A stretch of 64,000 nt of DNA from Tetracentron sinense (lineage: Eukaryota > Streptophyta > Magnoliopsida > Trochodendrales > Trochodendraceae), in NCBI GenBank assembly GCA_015143295.1, contig CM026570.1:23753250-23817249 (forward strand). Reading direction: 5' to 3'. The notes under the pieces were generated by a model, which saw nothing but the letters and a program-made list of their open reading frames with translations, did not search any database and was not told where the DNA came from. Positions within the stretch are counted from its first letter, which is position 1, and the number at the start of each line of letters is the position of its first letter. A program made the position numbers and the translations under genes. This document shows, one piece after another, positions 21,649 to 32,500 of the stretch.

Positions 21649-24600
21649 TACTAAAAGCAAGTTGCATAATTACTATATATTCCGTTCAAATTATTTGGTT
21701 AGCGTACAACAATGTAAGCTACACAAGCACTCATTTTCCAAAGAGCATTTTAGGAATACCCCCTTCTATTTATCTGACATTTAGGCTCAGCGACTCCATT
21801 TTGACACATACAAATATGTCTTTATTTTTATTTTTTTTTATAGAAGGTTTAAACATAACACACACTATCACACGCACACACCCTGGTAGCACAATATGGC
21901 TTTATTTTTTTGACACTTTATTGTAAACTCATATCTTCTTGTAATGACTATTTTACCTTTGTATATTAAATTTAAGATCTTTTAGAGAATGTATCGTGTT
22001 TCCCTCAACATTAACCTTGATGTTTCTTGTGTATTTTTTCTAATATAAACTGTAACTCTAGATCATAGCCACTCAATTCGTTGATCATTCTTTTTTATTT
22101 TATTTTTTAAGGAATAATACATATTAAGTGGAAAGTTGCTCAAAATATTAACTCTATTCTTTGGAAGGACAAGATAGCAACTCCGTTCTTAAGTAGATGA
22201 CACGTTGGTTCCATCAAATGATTGATTCACACTGTACATTCCCTTGCTATTCTTTTTGTTCCACAAACTAGTGTCAAAAATATTTTTTTAACAAATTGAA
22301 TAATTTTATCGAGAGTTAAGATCTCCATGTCAAGGAGATGCACAAGGTACATCAATCTTCATGCTCTATAAAACATTAAAGTTACCATCTCTAAGTATGC
22401 CATACATACCTCTTTAGTGGTCTCATTCTAACACAAGGTGTCTATTAGCCTTACTAAAACCTTTTTAATAAAATCAGGGTATATTACTATAGTGTTAAGA
22501 AACCAGAGGGACTGATTCCGAACATCATAAACTGGGGAATTTCTAAATGTTAGATAACAAGGAGAATATTTCTAAAAATGTCTTTACAATAAGTTTGTCG
22601 TCTAAGTTAGAAAACCCATATAATATCTCAAATTCTTACAGCCATGGATTCTATGGAGAAATAGTAAAGGTTCTATAGTAGTATAAATATGAAAAATAGT
22701 AGTCATTTCCCACTAAATTATGCATATAGTTTGCTTACCAAAGAAAATATTCATATAGTTTTAGTAACATATGCTTCTGATCAAGTCATCAAAGGACGAA
22801 AGCCGTGTTGAAGAGTGGCACGCCATACTTTCTCTGTGTCGAACATAGCATCACCGCACTCATGCGCATCCCATCCTTCCAACGCATGCACTATTCCAGC
22901 CACACGCCATGCACTCATCACCCTCCTTGGCAACCAGTTCTATCCATATGTACACAGAAAACTATTTTACAATGTTACCCCAAAATTAATCTATTTTACA
23001 GTTGAAAGTAAAATGCTACTAATATTATATCGTACTGATCATTGGGCAACTCGAGACCATTCCCAAGGAGACGTAATCCTAGATCGTTCCCAAGACTTTT
23101 GATGCCTTAATTAGCATTGTTTCTACCAAAAGAATGTTCTTATTTTTTATTTTTTATTTTTATTTTTGGTACTGGAGGGTGTCCCAAAGCCTTCGAGCCA
23201 AGGTCCGCATAGACCCACTCAAATGATTTCCTATGAATACGACCGTAATTCGAGTAGTTCGAGTAGTGGGAGTTGAACACATAACCATAGGGAGCAAACC
23301 CACGACACTAAGGTGATGCATCCGGCACTATGGATTTACTCGTTATAAATAGGTAATCAAAATTATAAGGCCAGCTGTGTTTTGTTCGTATGTTACTAAC
23401 CTCACAAGAGTGCATGTTTTCGAGAGCCTTGGGAGCCACCATTGCTGGAGTGTTGTAATAGACACAGTCTGCGCGTATCCTTGTAGGAGGAAACTGCGAG
23501 AAGGGAATGAAGAGTGTTCCTTTTGTTGCCTTCATTTGTTCGTCTTCACTCAACCCGTCTCCCACCAACCATGTCTGTCGAAACTACAAATGATTGGTTA
23601 ACTATATACAAATATTATTGGAGAGATAATTCTCTTTAAGGTAAATTTAAGGTGGTGTACAGCAAAACACAACATTCGATGACTACACTCCATTTTTAAA
23701 GATTATTGACTACAATTTAAATCCATAAAATTTTATCTGGACACCCAATAAGAAAAATTAGCTATAAAATTTATGTACAATGCACCACCTATTTGATTAA
23801 ATGGTTGAGAATACTTATGGACTAAGTACCATTTAAAAGGTGAGCCATTGATGAATGGTGCATGCCTAATAGGGTGGCGTGCAAAAAATCTCAGCACCAT
23901 TAATATATGGGAAATAGTTAATGTACCCATGAATCCCATTTGTTAACCTAAGGCATCCGTGGATGCCTTAGGTTAACAAATGGGATTCATGGGTACGCCT
24001 ATCACTGCTCTTAATATATTTAATTTCTCGTTTCCTTCCAATTCATTAGCTTAATGGAATGAAGGCAATCTCGAATAAGCAGAAATTGACATGTTGATAA
24101 TTGAATTCCCAACACCAATTGACCAATCAAAGAGAATCCAAAGCATATTATAAATAGCATTATTAATTTTCACTGAAATAAAGAAAATCTCAACTAAACG
24201 AAAAATTGTAAAAGATGGGGGTGCAAATTGTAGAAAACTTCAAAATAAAAATCATTTCATGGGGTGTAGTTATCAAATTTTAGGTTTTAACTATCACAAA
24301 CCTAAATTTAAAGATGGTCTTTCTTGTAATATATAATGCTTTTTAACCATTAGAAATCATTTCATTTTGTGTACTGTGCAATTGAAAAGTTCAATACTAT
24401 TCTTTTAGTTGTTTTGCTTGTTATAAACTAAAACGAAACTAAACGATATACATAACAATACTGAATCAGAGGAAATAAATCAAGCCATAGATATATTTTT
24501 AAAAATAAAATAACATCTGCGGTTCATCACATAGGGAGACAACGCCCATGGGATAACCCCAAAATATATTTCTACCTTTTGCGATAAACTTGTTGAAGAA

Positions 24601-24972
24601 AGGACCAAATATCTTCCTAACTCGGGAGTCAAATTTAATTTAAGCTTCTCATATTCATCCTTTTGTATCACTGTCACCTGTTCCAATTTTAACATTTATC
24701 AAATAAACAAATAGTGAAGAAATAAACAGATGCATATGATAAATCACCAGTATATTCAGTTATAATGACTGATATTTCAATAGAAGATTAGAAATATCAC
24801 CCAAACCCCTAAGCCTCATCCCTCATAAGCCATAATATGTATCAACATTGTCTGAAAATTTATGGCTATCAACTCTTATAAACTAGGGTTGGAATTGAGA
24901 GTTGTACTTGTCCACTGGAGTTTAGGACTTGAAAGGTGAGAAACCTAATTACAAATTATAGGGGAACATTAA
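21649..24972. repeat. Segmental duplication copy A (CER1 exons 8-10 and 3' flank)
   Basis: This matches 52609-60212 in direct orientation, about 31 kb away, once later insertions in the second copy are removed. Shared landmarks include ATAATTACTATATATTC, GAAGAGTGGCACGCCATACT and AGGACTTGAAAGGTGAGA. Homology stops at about 24972/60212, just after GGGGAACATTA. Confidence 0.9.
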
Positions 24973-26501
24973 ATACAAGAAATCTACCGATTAGAGACGG
25001 AAAATTAGAGACGGAATATTAGAGATGGAAAATATTTTCATCTTTAATACATCACTTTTAGAGACGAAAACTAATGTCTTCACTAATGTTCCGTCTTTAA
25101 TTAGTATTTCGATATTTGTTCAATTTTAGAGACCGAAATATTCCATCTCTAATAGTAAAAGACCATTAGTGACCGAATATTTCCATCTCTAATGTTTATT
25201 TTGATATTTAATTTATTTTTTAAAATAAATTCATCTTTAGAGACAGAAACATTTTTGTCTTTAGTAGTAAAAGACCATTAGAGACGGAATATTTTTGTTT
25301 CTAATGCTTATTTTGACATTTAATTCATTTTTAAAAATAAATGAAGAGTGATGCTACGAGCACACCACTATTTACTGACTGGACACCTTTAAAAAAATAA
25401 CTTCCATTTTTTAATAGTTTGTATTTCTATGTGCACCCACACCCCAAATCCCTAAACCCTTACTAAAAACTCTCCTAACAAACAGTCTTCTCCTTTTATA
25501 GAAGTAATCTTCTCAATGTCTTCTCCTTTTATATCCCTTCTCGTCTCCTTCTATTTATTGTCTCCTTCTAAATGTTTTGTGCTTATTTTTTATATTGATA
25601 ATCCTATAGAAACAGTTATTTCATGGTGGTTGCAGGGCTACCAAGGTACTCTTTCAATAAAATTGGACACGTGGCGACTTATATGGGTAAACCCTAAGGG
25701 TGAGTGAATTTAACAACAGTTAATGGGTGTTAAAATTGACACGTGGTAGCTTATATAGCCCCTTTAACTATGGTTAAGCTCAATCTACCTAAGATTTTTA
25801 AGGTTAATATATATTTCCTATATTTTTTTTCTTCTAAAAACCAAGTTTATATGAAAGAACTCTAGAGGTGAGTGAATCTTAACTACTATTAGTGAGAGTT
25901 AAAAAAGGACACGTGGGAGGATATATAGGCACGCGCGGGAAAAAGTATTTCCCTTAAAATGGTGTATAAGTAGAAAATTTATAGGTATTTTTTTACTCTT
26001 GGTGTCCAGTTACTAAGTAATATAAATGGTGTGCAGTCAATAAATAGTGGTGTGCTCGTAGTGTCACCCTAGGGAAATATTTCTGTCTCTAATAGTAAAA
26101 GACCATTAGAGACAGAATTCCGTCTCTAATGTTTATTTTGATATTTAATTCATTTTTTTAAATAAATTCACCTTTAGAGATGGAAATATTTCCATCTCTA
26201 ATAGTAAAAGGCCATTAGAGAGGGAAATAAATCCGTCTCTAAAAATACGAATTTAAAATGAGTTCTTTCTCGTAAGAAATTAGAAATTTTCCCCATCACT
26301 CCATTTTTCCCACTCTCTCTCGATCTCCCATCCTTGGCGGCAACACGACCATCTCTCTCAAGGTCTCCCTCCTTGCCGGCCACAACACCGGTTTTCTCGT
26401 GTCTCTAATCTCTCTCTTCTCTCTCTCTCCTCTCTAATCTTTCTGTTAATTCTTTCTCCCTCTCTCTCTAATATACTTGTTCTCTCTCTCTAATCTTTCT
26501 A

Positions 26502-26534
<33 letters not shown>

Positions 26535-29500
26535 ATCTCTTTGTTCTTCTATGTTAATCTTCGAATGCCCTATTTTATTGCAGAGAACAACTAGGGTTTT
26601 GGTGGAGAGATATGGAAATGGTGCTGCAAAGAGCTCGAAATGGTACTCTCTCTCTATTATTCTCTCTATCCCGTTCTCCCTCTCTCACTAAAGGGACGAC
26701 TCATTGTTTGGCAGTCTCCACACTAGAACAAATCTACCACTTCGAGATGGAAATTTTCCGTCTCTAATAATGCTTTTTCCATCACTGATACTATTAGGGA
26801 CCGAAATCATACCCATCACTATTCCGTTGTGGCTGTTAGCGTCATTGATGGTCTTGTACTATTAGAGATGGAAATATCATCCCCAACGAAATAGTGACGG
26901 TATGATTTCCGTCTCTAATAGTATTAGTGACGGAAAAAGTATTATTAGAGATGGAAAATTCTGTCTCGAAGTGGTAGATTTGTTGTAGTGTGGAGACCGC
27001 CCAACAATGACGGGTATGATTTGTTGAAGATTAGAAAATTTCCGTCTCTAATTAGCAATAGCATTCCTATCACCATTATTATTATTATGGATAAAGCTTC
27101 TAGACCGTCCAGGGTGGAGACCGCCCCGAGACCGTGCGTAATAGCATGGAAAAATAACAGCACGGAAAAATGAAAAAAAAAAAAAGTTCACGGGATTCAA
27201 AAAAATTTGAATCCCCTGTAATCTTGAAGCAGTCTCCGCCATGCACAGTGTCAGTAGCAAAGTCCTATTATTATAACCATGGAGCAATAAAATATACCTG
27301 GATCTCTCTCTGGCATAAAACTAGAACAATGGCATAGGCCACCTTAGAAATGTTTCCTCTTAGAAAAACATGCTTAGCTCCTTTGGGAATGCTATTGAGC
27401 ACAACAGCAACCGCTAAGCTACTCCCATCTACCACTCTAATCTTCATGTTCGGGTGCTTCTGGATATAGAGCTCGCCATTTCCATTAAGTTCCTCCCCCT
27501 GAAAATCAATAAATCTTCTTAAAATTCTCTTTGACAAACCTTCTTGTATGAATTTTTTTTTTTTAAAAAGAAGGTGAATCGTCACAACTTCAACTTGCCT
27601 GGTTCAGAAGACCTAAGCTTAACACCTTTACCCTTCTTTCTTCTGCCTCTATTATAGATTTCTCTATCAATCTATTAATTGCTCCTTTTTTCCATTGGGA
27701 ATTATACTAAAAAATAATTTATGAAAAAACATGCTTAGTCAAGGATAATGTGATCTAACTATAAAACTAAGTGCAACTAAATAAAATTGAGATGACAGAA
27801 TTATAGTACTTACTTGGAATTTAAATCTTGGTACTGCCCAGGTTTGCATTTTGAGGTTGTTGAAGGTATTCCTCTCGACGATAAATGTACGATTATAGAT
27901 CCGAGCTAACAAAATGGACCAGTATGTCACTGGCCATAACATCACTAGATACCATTTCGACATGTAGGGGCCAGATGCCAATGAGGAAAATCCTAGCTGG
28001 AGATGGTAGATAGAATCTAGTGAAGTTGGATGTGTTAGATGCACCACATTAGGAGAATCCTCTCGCCGTTTGAGTGATGTTTCGTATACGATTTCTGTAG
28101 AAGTATCCATGGTACTGTATATGTAATCATACAACGGCATGAAGAGCGAGTAATTGGTCCGGAATTGGGTGTGATGAAGAGAGTGAAACCTGTTGGGTAA
28201 ATATCCTTTAAATTTATTTCTTCTTTCATACATACCCCAAAACAAGATTAACAGCTTTGGAAATTTCATTATTTTAACCCCTAAATGAGAGACATAGTGA
28301 AGTGTTGTGTAGAATATCATTGTATGGTCAATGATAATGTGAAAAAAAAAGGGTAAAAGCCTAGCCCCAATTACTACTAGAAAAAGGACTATTAGCGACG
28401 GACAAGAACAGTCGCAATAACTAAAATTTCCGTTGCTAACGGTTTTAGCGATAGAAAACCAGGCAGTCGCAATTCGAAGGGTAAAAATAGCTTTGTTAAA
28501 GGTTTTTACAATGGAATATATTTTCCATCACTAATATAGCAACAGATATATTCCATCGGTATAGAGTCACATGTCATTGCTAAAAATTCTTTGACCCATC
28601 CCTATTTAAAGATCACTCGCCATAGACATTTCATTTTTGCGACAAAAGTTGTCCAATCAAGATATCATCCTTCTCTAAACACCTTTTATTGATGGGCATT
28701 TGACTACCACTTAAGGTTATTTTTACCGACATGAAAAAAAACCATAGAAAATTGTAACTTTTACCAACGCGTACATATCCGTCCCTAAAGTTCCGTCGGT
28801 AAAAATAATTTTTGGTAGTGCAATTTCTCTCTTCCTCACTTTCTCTACAAGATCAACAAGTTTCCTCACATTTCAGGTTGCTTTTGTAGCCAGCTAAAAC
28901 CAAGGATTAGATGGTTCAGACCGATGAGAATATAAAATATTACAACATTTCTCAAATAGGGACGTGTAGATTAGATACACATTTGTACACAAAGATGGTG
29001 GGGATTAAGAACTTTATGTTATTGATGAATCCTCGGCCCAACACCCCTCCCACCCGCCCACCCGCTATTATTAATGAATCCCTGGCCCAACTCCCCTCCC
29101 ACCCACCCCCAACAAATAATAATATTAAGGGTAAATTAAACTGACCTCCCCTGAGGTTTCTCAAAATTTCAGAAACCTCCTCTCTTGTTTCTGAAATTAC
29201 ATTGTCTCCCTTGTGTTTTAAGTAGTGGTAAAAGATTCCCCCTTTCATTAATATGTTGGTACTAACATTGACGGAATTTGATGATGTCATGGTTTAAATA
29301 TTTTAAAATGCCCGAATTGCCCACGAAATACCAATAACACAAAAAATGATTTTTAACTCACTTGTTCTTTAACAAAAACACTTCAACAACAACGTATGCA
29401 AGGGGTGTTGACATTTATGTTCTGTTTGTTTTGATGTAAAATAGGGAAAAAAAATTTAATCCGTGGAAAATGTCAATTATGTGCATTTGTTTGCTTATAA

Positions 29501-32500
29501 AATCTTTCGTAATTAAAATATTTTATGGAAAATGAACTACTTTTGCAGAAAATGACTTCCATTTCAAAAATCCACAAGTCATTTTCCCGTAAAATCTCTA
29601 TCCCTTAAAATATGTTTTAAAATTTACAAAATTACCTATATTCACTAAAAAAAAATTATTTTTTTATATTTTAAATTTTGTTAGTTTGAAATTTTTATAA
29701 TTTTAACTTTTGAAAAAAAATTTACAAAAAATTTTTCATCTTATTTTCAAAGAAAGCAACCAAACAATAAAAAATTGATTTTAAAAAAAATCATAGTTTA
29801 CCATAAAAGTTTTTCCTTCATAAATGGTTTACGTCGTAAAACAATTGACATGTAAACAAATGGAGCCTTATTTACGCTATGGGAGTATGTCAATATTCTT
29901 TATTTTGAACAGAAACTTAATTTTGATCCAAAAATAAATACTAATTAGCAAAACATAAATTAATTTTTTTCCTAAACTATTCACACGTACACAAATGTCT
30001 TTCAAGCATCACATTCACACGGATTGCTCACCAAAGATATAGGAAGGAGACCCACTAGCACCAAAGATTCACAAGTCTAGTGAAATAAGGTTAAAATAGT
30101 AAAAGTGGATTCTCAATTAACAGTGTTAACTTTAAACATTGATAGGGGAGGTCAGTGTAATTTTAGAAACAAGAGTGGAGGATTCTGAAATTTCGCCAAA
30201 CCTCAGGGGAGGTCTGTGTAATTTAACCTAATAACAATAATTCTTATTAGAATTCATATATTCCTTAAAATTGACTCTTACTATTTTCAAAAAGTCTCAA
30301 CAATATGGATTAATTCTAAAAAAAATTAGGGTAAAATACACTTACCTCCCCAAACATTTGGCGAAATTGCAGGAACCTCCCCCTTGTTTCAGAATTACAT
30401 TGCTTGCCCTCCCCTATGTTTTAATTGTTGGTAACAAATTCTCCCTTCTATTAATATGTTGTTACTAACATGGACGAGTTATGATGATGTCATGCTTTAA
30501 ATATTTTAAAATACCCAAATTACCCCCAAACTATCAATAACAAAAAAAAAATTATTAACAAAAACACACATCAATGTAATTGTGGTTCAGGGGTGTCTAC
30601 ACTTATGCCCACCACAATAACTCAACAAATTGAGTGATGCATTACTGATAAAACATATCAAAGAATTTTCCAGTTCAAGGAAAATTAATTAAAGTACATA
30701 ATTTTCCAAATATCTCAGGTTCTTAGCAGTTTTTCAAGTTTCAACCTTGAGGTTTTATTCTTTGGGCTACCCCCATATTGCTCTCTTACCTTCATCCGAA
30801 TAGCAGAGTTGAGAAAACCTAAGTCAAGCAGGCGATCATATCTACATATGGAGAGCTGTCTACACCTATGCCCACCACGGCAATGCATAACCCATTTCTC
30901 TGTTTCTTCTCTTCTTCTCTCTCTCTTCTACTTAAGACATGATGATTCTCTTATAAGTTGCATATTCATGCAATGTGGGATCCTTGGGCAATTCTGATTT
31001 GTAGGTTTTTATTCTTTATGTTGTTCTCGGTTGTTTCAGGAATTTTTTATTTTTAATTTTAGCAGTGATTTCTTTTTTGTGTTTTGGATGTTCCAAGGAT
31101 TGCCTTGTGTTTAGAGAGAGAGAGAATACCTGTGGGAGTTCTTGAGAAGATGAACAAGTATGGGAATAGAATAATAAAGAGTTTAGTAACCATTTTGTCG
31201 CCCTAGACTAAAAATATACTACTTAGGGCATGGTTTGAATTTTTTTTACCAAAGAAGGTATGTATTCCAATTTTACCCTTATAGTATTTGGATTTTATAT
31301 GCATAGCTTAAGGGTAAATATGTTAATAGCATGCTTTTCTAGTAATTAAAATACAAAGAATGCCCTATTTGATAAATATGTCAAAAGCAGACCCTTTTAA
31401 GTAATAAAAATACAAAGCATGCGCTTTCAGGTGAGGGTAGTGTAATTTTTGAAACAAAAGGGAAGGTGTCTGCAATTTCGCCAAACCTCAAAGGAGATCA
31501 GTGTAATTTATCCAAAAAAAAATTATAATATATATGGGCTGGGTCTCTTAGGGGATCCATACTCATTTACCTCATTTACCATTGATTCCGTTTGGAATGG
31601 GTCTAATAAATATAGAGTTTGATACTATCCCAACTCCATCACCTCCGGAGGCCCACATGGATGAGTCAGGTCCATCAATGATCAAAATGGGTGAATCAGT
31701 GATACCCATTGACCAGCCTACATGTGATCTCGTGAAGCGAGACAAAAATAGACTTTGAGGACCACCACATCAGAGTTCAGAAAGACCATATATAAGGGTC
31801 GATACATGAAAGGTAGTCATAAATGTTCCAAGGTGGATGAAGCTGGACAACTGTTGGGTACAAAATTTGTTTTGTTTTAAGGAAGTGTCATGTCCACAGG
31901 CTAAAAAGGGTAACACTTAACTTACTGCCTTAATAGACTGCCTATTCTAATCTACAGTCCTCATCGGTCAATACCCCCCTTTTTACCCCCACATTAACTA
32001 TAGTTAAAGAGTCATTCACTCCTATAGTTAAGAATCTAAACTGGATTTTTAAAAAGCAAAAAAAATCAAAATATGTACTTTAAATTTCGTAAGCTTAACC
32101 ATAGTTAAAAGAGTGTTAAAAAGGACAAGTGGCCATGGCATTATACTACCTATTCTAATGTGGGGTGTGTTGATCACTGCCCAAAAAAAAGGCACAAATA
32201 ACATTTAAAGGAAGTTATTTAATTAATTGGGAATTAATAAATTCATATCAAGTTAGAATACTTAATAAATCAATTAAGACACTTAAAGTAGTTATATTAA
32301 ATGTTTAATTAAAAATACAAATAATTCATTCTACATTCTTTCATTTTAAATAACAAAGCTAGTAGCTACTAACCCATCTAACTTAAGAAACTTAATATTA
32401 GGATACCTAATAAATAAGTGCATGTACATAGATATCAAATTTCTATAAAGATAATCTCAAATATTTTAATTTAAAATAATCTTGTTTATTTTAATTTAAA

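Noticed and set aside
27739..28320. 193-codon open frame as a separate gene
   Set aside because: It is CER1 exon 5 read through into its flanking introns; splice sites fit at both ends.
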